Below are positions 12,856 through 26,065 of a stretch of DNA of 64,000 nucleotides, one piece after another. Origin of the DNA: Antilocapra americana. Lineage: Eukaryota > Chordata > Mammalia > Artiodactyla > Antilocapridae. Location of the stretch: contig ML662445.1 in the NCBI GenBank assembly GCA_007570785.1, positions 417,776-481,775 of the forward strand, read 5' to 3'. The position numbers were made by a program, and so were the translations under genes. The notes under the pieces were generated by a model. That model searched no databases. It was not told the DNA's origin and saw only the letters and a list, made by a program, of their open reading frames with translations. Positions within the stretch are counted from its first letter, which is position 1; each line of letters opens with the position of its first letter.

Positions 12856-14650
12856 GGGCTGGCATCAGGGCCCTGGTTCCAGGCTTCTGAAAGTATGCCT
12901 CTTAGGAGAGACACCAGCTCCATCTCCTGATGCTTCATGAAGCAATGGGTCCACAGGACGGCCGCTCACAGCCCGCTCCCCAGTTACTGAGCTGGAGCTG
13001 TGGCTTAACCACACTGTAGGAGGACATGGCACTGAGTCTTCAGTTGACCTTCTTGTATGAGGTTAGCACCTCAGGCCCAGAGGCAGGAGGCTCCAGACAA
13101 GACCTGCCTGGGGATCCGGGGAGAGGGAGCGGGGCACTTGTCAGGACCCTACTGTTGGCCCTTATGCAGTGACGCTGAGGCCTGTGACCCACGGAGGGCA
13201 GGACACAGTCCTGGCAAGGAAGGATTGTTCTCTGCGATGGCTGGAGGGCGGGAAGCATGTTGCTGCAGGTTGGGGCGTGCACACCCAGCTGAGAAAGATG
13301 ACTTCACCTGCCTTGGCCTCGTGTGTGTCTGAGGCTGCAGCCCCGAGACACACCTGAGTGATTTCAGATCCTGGAGTAACTGAGTGAAAATGTTCCCCTC
13401 TAGTCAAAAATATGACTGCAGTCCTTCTACCAGGCCCTCTCCAGGCCCAGGCTAGGCCGTGGGCACAAGGCCGGGAGGCTTGGCAAGAAGTCTTCCCACA
13501 TGGGCTTGAGGCAGGGATGGCGAGTTCTGATTGGTGCTTTGTGATCAGTCCCCCTCTGTGGCTTCCACAAAAATGTAAGAAATCGGGTGGTTGGCTCTGT
13601 GTTTCCCTTGAATCGGCATGTTCTTTATTAACCATCTGCCCAGGCTGGGTTGTCCTCCTCCCTCTTCTTCCCAAGAGGAGGAGCGAATGGCCTGCAACCT
13701 TCAGGCTGTTTGGAGTTGACCTGGGCCCCGGGGTGGAAGGGGGGGCCTGGGGCCGAGAAAGGAGAGAGCACGCCCTCCTGGCAGCCTCTGCAGCTTGGCT
13801 TGCAGGGCAACATCCAAGGAAGCCATGCTGGATACCCTGAACTGTGTTCCCCTCCCCTTCCATCTTAGATCCATGCCCTCTTGAAGCAGGAGAGCCCTGG
13901 CCCCCAGCCCCTCCCATGCACCTGGTCTACACTGCAGGCCCCTGGAGTCAGCGCCAGGGGTGTCCCCAGAGGACCCACCCTCCTGTATCTTCCAGACTGA
14001 TCCTCACCACAAGCCCAACCTCTCCTCTACTCCCAAAGCCCCTCCTCCAGGAAACCTCTCAGGATTTCCTGTCCTCTGAAAGACATCATGGTGTGTTGCT
14101 GGGTCTCGTGGGCAGTTGGGGTCACTGGATTTAGAGATGCTGCCTGCAGCCACATCACAGGAGCAGGCCTGGGGTGGCTCACCATGCATGTTGACCCAAA
14201 GCTCAGCAGCTCCACTTCCAGAAAGAGCCCACACAGAGGCATGCAGGGTGGGGGCCTGTGGGGGCCCCCACATAGAGCAGTTGGGGGTCACATGGGTATG
14301 GAGGCCTATCCCTGCAGTGTGCACTCGACATTGCTGAGTGGCAAAGACCTGCCCCACACGGATGGCACTCAAGATACAGTAAATGAAAAGAGCCGGCCGT
14401 GAACCACAAAGCCCTAACCCCAACATGAGGGTCTTCAGGAGGCAAATATGGTTAGATGAGGTCATGGGAGGGGGCCTGTGTCCTTCTAGGAAGAAGAGGA
14501 GCAACCAGGGCACCCCTCCACTGTGAAGAGGCCTCACAAGAACCCATCATGCAGCACAAACTACAGCTCCAGCCCCAGGACTAAGAATAAACTGCCTGTG
14601 GTGCTTTGCAAACTAACACAGCTCCCGATTCTGCACAAAACATGAAGTGT
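12856..14650. other. GC-rich intronic sequence
   Basis: No recognisable exon, RNA gene or repeat. Long open frames on the minus strand (13,162-13,917 and 14,004-14,537) reflect high GC content and have no domain-like content. Confidence 0.55.
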
Positions 14651-14659
14651 TACTGAGTG

Positions 14660-14982
14660 TATTTTCTGCATTTGTGTCATGATGGTTGATTGTACGTGTC
14701 AGCCTGACTGCGGTGAGCAACACCCAGAGAGGCTGTGTCTGTGCACATGTGTCCAGGAGAGATGGACATCTGAACTGGGGACTGGCTGGGGCTGGTCACC
14801 ACCACATCACTGGCCAGAGGACCAAATGAGAACAAAGGTGAACCAGAGGGTCCTCTCTTCCAGGGCTGGAGGGTCTGCCTTTCCTGCCCTCAGATATGGG
14901 GGATGCCCGGCCTCCATAAACACCACCACGAATTTCCTCTCCTGTCTGTGTCCACATGTGCTATCAGCTCCGTGTCTCTGGA
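14660..14982 (+). mobile_element. Ancient dispersed repeat (class uncertain)
   Basis: GTGTCAGCCTGACTGC near 14,696, GCCTCCATAAACACC near 14,909 and the terminal TCTCTGGAGAACC resemble a widespread mammalian repeat whose end reads TCTCTGGAGAACCCTGACTA. I cannot name the family with confidence. Confidence 0.45.
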
Positions 14983-15180
14983 GAACCTCCCCACAGAGAC
15001 AAGTGGGCATGAAACAGCCTGGAGAACCCCCCACACAGACATGTGGGCACGAAACAGCCTGGAGAACCCCCCACACAGACACGTGGGCCNNNNNNNNNNC
15101 ACACAGACACGTGGGCACGAAACAGCCTGGAGAACCCCGCACACAGACCCGTGTTAGGTGCATAAAACAGCCTGGGAAAG
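14976..15180. repeat. 40-bp minisatellite broken by a 10-N assembly gap
   Basis: Units containing GTGGGCACGAAACAGCCTGG, then AGAACCCCCCACACAGACA, repeat with a 40-bp period (GTGGG at 15,004, 15,043 and 15,083, and again at 15,111 after the Ns). The Ns at 15,090-15,099 fall inside a unit and the phase does not match across them, so the true array length is unknown. Some units contain the CACGTG hexamer. Confidence 0.9.
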
Positions 15181-16410
15181 TTTGCACAAGACATTTACTA
15201 GGGAGGAGCAGGACTGCGGGGCATTTTCTTTCTGTTTTGTGTATTTAATCCACTTGATCCGATCTGTTTAGTGTCAGCTCCCAACAGATGCTGAGCACTT
15301 TCTCTGTATGTTGACTGAATGGATGAACCAGCAGGAGGCAGCATCTTCCTGATGCTGTCTTCACTTCTGCCACCTCTGGAGCAGTGTGCAGGAGAGCACC
15401 AGGGCCCCATACTTAGTGGCATCTGCATCTAGCCTCAGAGGGAGGTACCCTGGCCCTCAGGAGCCCTGAGGACCGAGGAGGAAGGAGTGGGAAGCTCTTA
15501 GCCAGCTCAGCCTTCAGGAAAGGGTGTTCCCAGCTGACGTGGCCTCTCCAGACCTCAGGAAAGTCACCCAAGTGGCTCCTGGCCCCAAGACCTGCCTGTG
15601 TCTGTGAGCCTGAGACTGGGCCCTGAGTACCTGGAGCGGGTTGGAGAGGACGGTTCAGAGTTCCTGGCTCCATGTGCCTTTGCTTTCTTGCTCTGGAGCC
15701 CTGGGGAGGCTGAGAGTGGCTCAGAAGGAGCAAACCGCTCCCTTGGGCTACAGTGACCTGGTTGGGTCTCAGCCTGGCTTCTTCCATGTCCTGAAGCCAT
15801 GAAGCTTCACTGGTCATTGACCTCAGAGGTCCCACCAGCAATCTGGACCCTGAATCTCAGTGGAGAAGCTTGGGTGCTGCCCAGAACTGGCCATGCAGGA
15901 CCTAGCACTGCTCACAGTGGGCTTTGACAGCATCTCAGCCGACTCTTTGGGGAGCAGATAAACATCTCGCAGAACTTGGGCATGGCTTCCTCTTGGCAGA
16001 GAAAAGTGTTTCAGAGTTGACTTTATTTTCACTTTGAGGTGCTTTCAAGACTGATCTGTTTGAGGAAATTTTTAACAGAAAACACGGACGATGGTCTGAG
16101 TCTTGTCTTCCTGGTAAACTTGTTCAGCCTCTTGGCATGTGTCACCCTCACACGAGGCTGGGAAACTGGGAGGGAACACCATGCTTAAATTTTCAAATTA
16201 GGACTCTGCGCATTGTGTGGTTGCATGGCTCATATTCACATCATGCTGGTTCCAGCAACTTCTATTAATGCCTGGTATTTTGTGTTGGGCCTCTTCTCTA
16301 AGGCAGACAGAAAAGAGCTCCTAAGACCAGACCCCACACACATGGTGTTATTTATGTTTCTGTTTTTTAGAACGAGGGCCATAGCTACTTTTGTTTGCTG
16401 CTTTACTTAG
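15181..16410. other. Intronic unique sequence
   Basis: No gene, RNA or clear repeat seen. Confidence 0.5.
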
Positions 16411-17340
16411 AAATGCACAGGGATATGACCCTGGGTTAGGCGATGGCTTCCTAAATATAATACCAAAGGCACACCCAACAGAAGGAAAAAGAAATAAACT
16501 GGAATCCATCAAAATGTAAAACTTCTGTGTATCAGAGGACACTATCAAGAAAATGAAAACCCACAGAACAGAATATTTTCAAATCATGTATCTTATATTT
16601 GTATCTAGAATAGAAAGAAAATTCTCACCAATGACAAAAAGGCAACAGATCTGAACAGACATTTCTCCAGAGAAGATATTCAGATGCCAATAAGTTCATG
16701 AAAAGATGAAAACAATGAGAAACAAATGTGGAGAAACTAGAGCCTTCAGGCCCTGCCGATAGGAATATAAAATAGCATAGCCACCACGGAAAATAGTTCA
16801 GCGATTCCTCAAAAAGTTGAAATTATGGTTACCATATGACCCAGCAATGTCACTCCTAGCTATGTACACAAGAGAAATGAGTATGTTTGTCCACACAAGA
16901 ACTTTCACAGCAACAAAGTTCACAAAGGCCAAAAGTGGAGACAAGCCAAGTGTCCATCGAGGATGCATGAATTTTTAAAATGTGGTCCATCCGTACAGTG
17001 GAATATTATTCAGCTGTAGATAACAAATGAACTTGAAGATACAATGCTCACTGAAAGAAGTCAGACACAGAAGGCCACATACTGTGTGATTCCACTTATA
17101 TGAAGTGTCCAGACTATAGAGGTAGACAGTAGATGAGTATTTGCTTGGGGCTGGAGAAAGGAGGGCATTTTGAAGGGTGGTGTTTCTTTCTGGGGTAATG
17201 AAAATGCTCTGGAATTAGATAGTTGTGGTGTTTCCACAACATTGTGAATTTACTAAAAGCCTCAGGATTGTACGTTTTTTAAGTGGTTTAAATGGTGAAT
17301 TTTATGTTATGTGAATGTTCTCTCAAAAAAGCACACAACA
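16411..17340 (+). mobile_element. Old L1 3' end, plus strand
   Basis: It has recognisable ORF2-end and 3'UTR wording: AAAATGTAAAACTTCTGTGT, AACAGACATTTCTCCAGAGA, CCATATGACCCAGCAATGTC and GTGGAATATTATTCAGCTGT. It is diverged and non-coding, in PARD6G sense. Confidence 0.85.
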
Positions 17341-20300
17341 CCTTTTAAGGCAAATGCTCAGGGAAGGAACATGGGCTGGTGAAACACACAGCTGGGCGGT
17401 GCCACTCAGTGCTCTGTGCTGACACCCCCTTCACGGACTGGGGCAGGCGTGGGGGCCTGCAAGCTCCTCTGTCTTGGAGATTTCCGGGAGCACAAGGGTG
17501 GTGTGGAAACATCCTCCTGGGGTGGTGATACCCTCTAGCGGCGTCCATGCTCACCTGCTCGAGGGGTTCACAAGGGAGCAGGCAGGCATGGCCTGAGACA
17601 GTTCTCATGGGAAGAAGATACACCGACAGTGGTGACTGAGCAGTGGGTTATAGCTTTGGGGGTTTTCCAATGAAAATTTAAACTCTCTCCTGCTGATTCC
17701 TTCCTTGTGTCTCCTTGTGTGTCAGGGCCAGCAACACACACTCCTTGCCCTGGACTTAGGGTGGGGAGCTCTCTAAAGAATTCTATGTTCAAGTTACCGA
17801 AAACAGTACCCAGGGGAAAACTAGCACAGTTGACCCTCTGTATCCGCTGTCTCACATCCACGAATTTGGTTGAACTGAGGACTGAAGAGGATGCGGATGC
17901 AGAACCCACAGACACGGAGGACCGACAGCACTGGGCCATTTAAGGGGCCTGAGCCCTCAGACAGCCAGGAATGACTTACTTTGTTTTGCTTTGTTTTTCG
18001 TCGAAAGAAAGCTTGTCAAGCACCCAGCCTTTCGGTAGCTCACATTAGAGGAGTTTACTTTGAAAGAACATGTTTTAAATTGAGAGGAAAGCAGGGCTGG
18101 AGGACTGGCTAGCTTGTTAGGGAGGGTTTCTCCCGACTGGTGCTCCAGCCTCAACCCCCCCCCACCACCATACAAGTTGGTGGTGCTCCTTCCCACCTTC
18201 CCAGCTCTCAGTGGGCACCTGTGCCCCGCCTGTTTTCAGGTTTCTTTGGCTCTCTGCACACCTAGCTGACAAGTGTGTCTCGGCCCACCCACATGAGGCT
18301 GATGCTCACCTGAGCACCCCAGGGCAGCTTCCAGACCCATCCCCTGCTTGGCAGATGTAGGACCCAAGGTGCTACTCTGCCACAAGGTAGTTATAAATGA
18401 GCACTGCTGATAATAAGGGGCCAAAGATTCTTAGAGTTTACCAAAAAGGGTGGATCCACAGGTGTAATTATAAGGAAGTTTTGTCACTCAGCCAGCTTTT
18501 GGGGTTGGGGGAGGAGGCTGCTGGCCATCCCACAACCCAACCTATATGGGAGGCAGAGAGGCTAGGAAGCTGGTTAGTCCCTGGCCCAGATGTAGGTGGA
18601 GGCCACTGCCTGGGACCTGCTGACCACCATCTGTAGTTTGGTCAACCAAGAGCCATCCTCAGGGTTGACAGAGCCTGTCCTGCTGAAGTTGCAGGGGGCG
18701 TGGGCAAAGGCAGGGGGCAGGCAGGCAACTGGCATGTCTCATGGAAGGAGGAGGGAAAAAAAAAAAAAAAACAAGAAAAATCAAGCAACTGGGAGCAGAA
18801 CACAAGCACACAAGTCACCTCTGTGCTGGTTAAAACAGATGTTGTCACCTGAGAAGCACAAGCCCCAGAAGACTACTCTAGTTCATGGACACAGTTCAGG
18901 GCCCCTGCCTGCCCTGAGACATGGAGCGCAGCCATTGAGAAGGCCGCACCCCAGGAGCCCTGTGAGCAGCCCTGAGCCCTGCCTCCGGGTGCCCTCCTTC
19001 CAGGCTCCTGACACTGGTCTGTGGGGGTCTCTGCAGATGGCACAGTGGACCTGCCTCCCTTCATCCCTGAGATGACCAGGGACCTTCGTCCAGTGACCCA
19101 GGGCTACCAGGGCTGGGATAATTAGCAGAAACACTGAGGCATGTGCTGAGTGTTCATGGCGAGCCCCCCAGAGCCTGTGCACCCCTTGCTAGAACCGCTG
19201 TGTCTGCCATCGGGAGATGCCATGCCCTGAAGCAGCACCTTCTTCCCAGAAAGAACTGAAATGCAGGTTTACCTCTAGGAGGGGTCCTGCGACCACCGCG
19301 CCAAGAGGGGCCCTGACTGGCCTGAGCCCAACTCCAGCCCCACCCAAGATTTTGGTTCCGGAACCAGCTGAACCACTGCAGGGCAGGAAGGGCTGGGAGG
19401 TGCCGGGCTTGCTTTCGGCTCCTGAGCCATGCGTTCCTTGATCCTTAGAGCAGTTCACTGCCCTACGCCTGACTCTGCATTCATTTTGAGTCATTTCTTT
19501 AAAATCCTCTTTAAACTTCCTTTGACTCTGGAACCAGCCCTGATAAAAGCAACCATGATGCCAGACCAACGCCAGGTGCACATTCAGTGTGTGGCCCTCA
19601 GGTGCCCCGGAGCTGTCCCACCACGCTTCCTCCCACAGTGGCTCAGCAAGCCAGGGGACTGCACTCCTGGGGGAGATGGGGACAGGATGGCTTCCTTTGA
19701 GGAAAACGGGGGGTGAGGCAGGGGCGGGGGGTGCCAAGACAGAGCATCTAGAAGTGGCATCTGAGTCCCTGCAGCCAAGCGAACTGAATGAGCTGGGAGT
19801 GGAGAGAGCTGAGTGCATGGGGTTGGGGGGTACCGTTCAGGGAGTTCTGGTCGTTGCAGGAACTGAGTCCATCAGGGGCACTGAGGGAAAACAGTCTGAG
19901 ACAGGTCTTGAGGCTTCAGGACAAAGCTTGTGAGGAAAGAAAACTGCAGGAGTTTCAGATTCCTTTGCAATATGTGGCACATTTTGTTTTTCAGCTTATG
20001 TGGCAGACTTTTAAAATGTTGATGTTTCCAGTGTCTCTAAGAATAGACTCATTCTGACTTGTGTTTGATCCAGCGGTGCAGCTCTTCCAGGAGGTTTGCA
20101 TGTCTGCTTAATCATGGGCAGAGGAGCTGCTTGGCCTCAGCTACCCTGGACAAGCTCAGACTGGAGGTGGTGTTTGCACACAGCTGGGTGATGGCTAATT
20201 AAAGTCCCCGTGTGAGCTTCCAGTCCGTGTGGTACGCATCACCGAAAGGGAGAAGGATGTTCTCGGGCCACTCCCCTCCCCACCTTTCTCCTCCGTCCTC

Positions 20301-20884
20301 TCATTTCTGTGTCTGGAATCCCTTTCATTTGTAGAATTCCTTTACGCAGAAGCCAGCAGTGTGCTTGCACCACTTCCTGGGCTGTGAGTCTGGGTGCTCC
20401 TCCAGTGACCACACAGTAGAGTCACAGGGGCTCTCTTGTGATCCCAACAGCGATCAGACTCATTCCTGAGCTCTTCCTTCTCTCCACGATGCTTTACAGT
20501 TGGCCAACTCTGCTGGGAGGAAAGGAGACCTCCTCAACTTGTGTCTGGAGAAACTGAGTCAGCAGCACAGGATGGAGGACAGTGGGCCCAGCTTATTGGA
20601 CGGCAGGCGGGGCGTCTGGAGAGGCCCTCTCCCCAACCCCACAAGCCTGGCCTAACCAGCAGGAAAAGCTGAGGATACCCTGCCGAGCGCCGGGGCAGGG
20701 GCTCTCTGCCAGGCACGCAGAACGCGCCTTGGTTTCTACATCTGACTGGAGCTTCCCCACTTAAGCAGTTACGAGAACTGAGGGGAGTGTGTGAGTGGAA
20801 GTGCAGCCTGTAGGCGTGAGGTGTCTGGGTGCTGAGGTCCCGCACGGCCTGGCCAAGGCCACACCCACCTGCCTCCCACACTTT
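17341..20884. other. Intronic sequence with a possible Tigger terminal fragment
   Basis: Mostly unique and GC-rich. At 17,827-17,945 the text CAGTTGACCCTCTGTATCCG, then CCACGAATTTGGTTGAACTG, resembles a Tigger-type DNA-transposon terminus. A poly(A) run lies at 18,756-18,772. No exon was recognised. Confidence 0.45.
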
Positions 20885-21690
20885 ATCTGAGGGCTTTTTA
20901 TTGTCTCATTGACAATACCAGTACCATGTGGTTTTGATTAGTATAGCTTTATAATAACCTGGACTCAGGAAGCATGTTACCTTCAGCTCTGTTCTTCTCA
21001 AGACTGTTTTGGCTATTCGGGTTTTCTGTGTTTCCATACATACTCTTAAATTACTTGTTCTAGTTCTGTGGAAAGTCTCGTGGGTATTTTGATAGGGATT
21101 GCATTAAATCTGTAGATTTCCTTGAGCAATATGGTTATTTTAACAGTATTATGATGACTCCTCAAATCAACAGCGTCTGTTTTCTTCTATCCATGTCATC
21201 ATGAACTTCTTTCATTACTGTCTTCTAGTTTTCCAAGCACAGGTCTTTTACCTCCTTGGATTTATTCCTATGTAATTTATTCTTTTTTTGATATGACTAT
21301 AAATGAGACAGTTTTCTAAACTTCTCTTTCTGATAGTTCATTCTTAATATATAGAAATGAAACAGATTTCTGAATATTAATTTTGTATCCTGCAACCTTA
21401 CTGAATTAACTGATGAGCTCTAGTAGGTTTTTGGTGGCATCTTTAGGATTTTCTATGTATAGGATCAAGTTATCTTTAAATAGTGACAGTTTTATTTCTT
21501 CTTTTCCAATTTGGATTCCTCTTTTTGCTTTTTCCTGTCTGATTGCTCTGGTTAGGACATCTAGTACTATGTTGAATATAACTGGTGAAAGTTGGCAATC
21601 TTGTTTTCTTCCTCATCATAGGGAAAGTGCTTTGATTTTTCACTGTTGAGTATGATGTTAGATGTGGGCTTAGCCTATATGACCTTTCTT

Positions 21691-24600
21691 CAGTTCAGTT
21701 CAATTGCTCAGTCATGTCCGACTCTTTGTGACCCCATGGACTACAGCACACCAGGCCTCTCTGTCCATCACTAACTCCCGGAGTTTACCCAAACTCATCT
21801 CCATTGAGTTGGTGATGCCATCCAACCATCTCATCCTCTGTCGAACCCTTCTCCTCCTGCCTTCAATCTTTCCCAGCATCAGGGTCTTTTCAAAAGGGTC
21901 AGCTCTTCACATCAGCTGGCCAAAGTTTTGGAGTTTCAGCTTCAACATCAGCCCTTCCAATGAACGTTCAGGACTGATCTCCTTTAGGATGGACTGGTTG
22001 GATCTCCTTGCAGTCCAAGGGACTCTCAAGAGTCTTCTCCAACACCACAGTTCAAAAGCATCAATTCTTTGGAGCTCAGCTTTCTTTATGGTCCAACTCT
22101 CACATCCACACATGACAACTGGAAAAACCATAGTCTTAACTAAATGGACCTTTGTTGGCAAAGTAAGGTCTCTGCTTTTTAATATGCTTTCTAGGTTGGT
22201 CATAACTTTTCTTCCAAGGAGTAAGCGTCTTTTTATTTCATGGCTGCTGTCACCATCTGCAGTGATTTAGGAGCCCAAAAAAATAAAATCTGCCACTGTT
22301 TCCACTGTTTCTACTGTTTCTCCATCTATTTGCCATGAAGTAACAGAACTGGATGCCATGATCTTTGTCTTCTAAATGTTGACCTTTAAGCCAACTTTTT
22401 CACTCTCTTTTTTCACTTTCATCAAGAAGCTCTTCAGTAATCTTCTTCACTTTCTGCCATAAGGGTAGTGTTATCTGCATATCTGAGGCTATTGATATTT
22501 GTCCCGGCAATCTTGATTCCAGCTTGCAATTCATCCAGCCCAATGTTTCTCATGATGTATATAAGTTAAATAAGCACGGTGACAATATACAGCCTTGACG
22601 TAATCCCTTTCCTATTTGGAACCAGGCTGTTATTCCATGTCCAGTTCTAACTGTTGCTTCCTGACCTGCCTACAGATTTCTCAAGAGACAAGTCAGATGG
22701 TCTGGTATTCCCATCTCTTGAAGAATTTTCCACAGTTAATTGTGATCCACACAGTCAAAGGCTTTGGCGTAGTCAATAAAGCAGAAATAGATGTTTTTCT
22801 GGAACTCTCTTGCTTTTTCTATGATCCATTGGATGTTGGCAATTTGATCTCTGGTTCCTCTGCCTTTGCTAAAACCAGCTTGAACATCTGGAAGTTCACG
22901 GTTCACATATTGTAGAAGCCTGGCTTGGAGAATTTTGAGCATTACTTTAGTAGGGTGTGAGGTGAGTGCAATTGTGTGGTAGTTTGAGCATTCTTTGGCA
23001 TTGCCTTTCTTTGGGACTGGAATGAAAACTGACCTTTTCCAGTGCTGTGGCCACTGCTGAGCATTCCAAATTTGCTGGCATATTGAGTGCAGCACTTTCA
23101 CAGCCTCATCTTTTAGGAGTTGAAACAGCTCAACTGGAATTCCATCACCTCCACTAGCTTTGTCTGTAGTGATGCTTCCTAAGGCCCACTTGACTTCACA
23201 TTCCAGGATGTCTGGCTCTAGATGAGTGAATGATCACATCATTTTGATTATCTGGGTCATGAAGATCTTTTTTGTATAGTTCTTCTGTGTATTCTTGCCA
23301 CCTCTTCTCAATATCTTCTGCTTCTGTTAGGTCCATACCATTTCTGTCCTTTATTGAGCCCATCTTTGCATGAAATGTTCCCTTGCTATCTCTAATTTTC
23401 TTGAAGAGATCTCTAGTCTTTCCCATTCTGTTGTTTTCCTCTGTTTCTTTGCATTGATCGCTGAGGAAGGCTTTCTTATCTCTCCTTGTTATTCTTTGGA
23501 ACTCTGCATTCAAATGGATATATCTTTCCTTTTCTCCTTTGCTTTTGGCTTCTCTTCTTTTCTCAGCTATTTGTAAGGCCTCCTCAGACAGCCATTTTGC
23601 ATTTTTGCATTTCTTTTTCTTGGGGATGGTCTTGATCCCTCTCTCCTGTACAATGTCATGAACCTCTGTCCATAGTTCATCAGGCACTCTGTCTATCAGA
23701 GCTAATCCCTTAAATCTATTTCTCACTTCCACTGTATAATCATTAAGGATTTGATTTAGGTCATACCTGAATGGTCTAGTGGTTCTCCCTACTTTCTTCA
23801 ATTTAAGTCTGAGTTTGACAATAAGGAGTTCACGATCTGAGCCACAGTCAGCTTCCAGTCTTGTTTTTGCTGACTGTATAGAGTTTCTCCATCTTTAGCT
23901 GCAAAGAATATAATCAATCTGATTTTGGTGTTGACCCTCTGGTGATGTCCATGTGTAGAGTCTTCTCTTGTGTTGTTGGAAGAGGGTGTTTGCTATGATC
24001 AGTGCATTCTCCTGGCAGAACTCTATTAGCCTTTGCCCTGCTTCATTCTGTACTCCAAGGCTAAATTTGCCTGTTACTCCAGGTGTTTTCTGACTTCCTA
24101 CTTTTGCATTCCAGTCCTCTGTAATGAAAAAGACATCTTTTTTGGGTGTTAATTCTAGAAGGTCTTGTAGGTCTTCATAGAACCGTTCAACTTCAGCTTC
24201 TTCAGCATTTCTGGTCGGGGCATAAACTTGGATTACCATGATATTGAATGGTTTGCCTTGGAAACGAACAGAGATGATTCTGTCATTTTTGAGACTGTAT
24301 CCAAGTACTGCATTTCCGACTCTTTTGCTGAGTATGAGGGCTACTCCATTTCTTCTAAGGGATTCCTGCCCACAGTAGTAGATATAATGGTCATCTGAGT
24401 TAAATTCACCCATTCCAGCCCATTTAGTTCACTGATTCCTAAAATGTCAACATTCACTCTTGCCATCTCCTGTTTGGCCTCTTCCAATTTGCCTTGATTC
24501 ATGGACCTAACATTCCAGGTTCCTATGCAATATTGCTCTTTACAGCATCAGACCTTGCGTTCATCACCAATCACATCCACAGCCTTGTCTAACTCAATGA

Positions 24601-24903
24601 AACTATGAGCCATGCCATGTAGGGCCTCCCAAGACGGGTGGGCATGATGGAGAGTTCTGACAAAATGTGGTCCACTGGAGAAGGTAATGACAAACCACTT
24701 CAGTATTCCTGCCTTGAGAACCCCATGAACAGTGTGAAAAGGCAAAAAGATAGGACACTGAAGGATGAACTCCCCAAGTCAGTAGGTGCCCAATATGCTA
24801 CTGGAAATCAGTGGAGAAATAATTCCAGAAAGAATGAAGAGATGGAGCCAAAGCAAAAACAACAACCAGTTGTGGATGTGACTGGTGATAAAAGCAAGGT
24901 CCA
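21691..24903 (-). mobile_element. BovB LINE with inverted 5' segment
   Basis: An RTE-clade retrotransposon is inserted in the minus-strand L1. The main body (21,691-about 24,580) is on the minus strand; fragments of endonuclease (DFNSDDHYIYYCGQESLRR-type text) and reverse transcriptase are visible but frameshifted. From about 24,577 to 24,903 the element's 5' segment is on the + strand. The 9-bp target duplication ACCTTTCTT is exact at 21,682-21,690 and 24,904-24,912. Confidence 0.93.
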
Positions 24904-25857
24904 ACCTTTCTTATGTTTAGGTGTGTTCCCTCTATAACCACTGTGGAGTTTTTATCATCAATAGAAGTTGAATTCTGTCAAAAGCTTTTTCTGCATCTGT
25001 TGAGATGATCCTGTGATTTTTATCCTTCACATATGTGGAAATGGTATATCACATTGATTGATCTGTGAGTGTTGAACCATACTTGCTTCCCTGGGATGAA
25101 TTCTGTGTAATTGTGGTGTGTGATCCTTTTAATATATTGTTGGATTCAGTTTGCTAACATTTTATTGAGAATTTTTGTGTCTATGTTCATCATAGATATT
25201 GGCCTATAATTTTCTTTTTTGATAGCTTTTTCTTGATGAGTCTTGCTAAAAGTTTATCAATGTATCTTTTCAAAGGACCAGCTCTTAGTTTCATCTGTTC
25301 TATTTTTAAAGTCTCTATTTCATTTATTTCTGCTAATCTTCATGATTTATTTCCTTCTACTAACTTTGAGTTTTGTTTGTTCTTTTTCTAGTTCCCTTGC
25401 ATGAAAGGTTAGGTTGCCTGAGATGTTTCTTATTTCCTTGGGTAGGCTTGTATTATTGTAAACTTCTCTCTTATGTTTGCTGTGTCCCATAGATTTTGGA
25501 TCAGTGTGTTTTTATTTTCGTTTGTCTCCAAATATTTTTTTATTTCATCTTACTAAAGATCCATTGGTTCTGTAGTAGTATATTCTTTAACCTCCATATG
25601 TTTTTGTCTTTTGCAGTCTTTTTTTCTTGTAGTTGGTTTGTAGTCTCATAGCATAGTGGTTGGAAAAGATGCTTGACATGATTTCAATGTTTTAAAATTT
25701 ACCAATACTTATTTTATGGCCCAGCTTGTGATCTATCCATATGCACTTGAAAAGAATGCATATTCTGATGCCTTTGGGTGCAATTATATAAGTCCATGTA
25801 ATCTAATGTGTCATCTAAGACCAGTTTCCTTACTGATTTTCCGTCTGATCTGTTTAT

Positions 25858-26065
25858 GTTGTTGTTTACTTTCTCAGCTGTGTCTGACGGTTTGCAACCC
25901 CATAGACTGCAGCCTGCAGGCTTCTCTGTCCATGGGATTTGCCAGGCAGTAATACTGGAGTGGGTTGCCATTTCCTTCTCTAGGAGGTTTCCCAACCCAG
26001 GGATTGAACCCACATTTCCTGCATTGGCAGGTGGATTCTTTACCACTGAGCCACCAGGGAAACCC
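25858..26065 (-). mobile_element. Bov-A2 SINE in L1
   Basis: Read on the minus strand, it has the GGGTTTCCCTGGTGGCTCAG head, the GGAAATGGCAACCCACTCCA linker and the GACACAGCTGAGAAAGTAAA-type end followed by a CAACAACA tail. L1 sequence continues on both sides. Confidence 0.9.

Noticed and set aside
12591..12938. Overlapping Glu/Val-rich and Leu/Pro/His-rich frames
   Set aside because: They are by-products of a 15-bp tandem repeat, which stays open in several frames.
13162..13917. 251-codon open frame on the minus strand
   Set aside because: It is the longest non-repeat frame in the intron, but it is GC-rich, has no domain-like content and no splice or promoter context.
14679..15248. 189-codon frame across the N gap
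   Set aside because: The gap length is arbitrary and the frame lies in a minisatellite.
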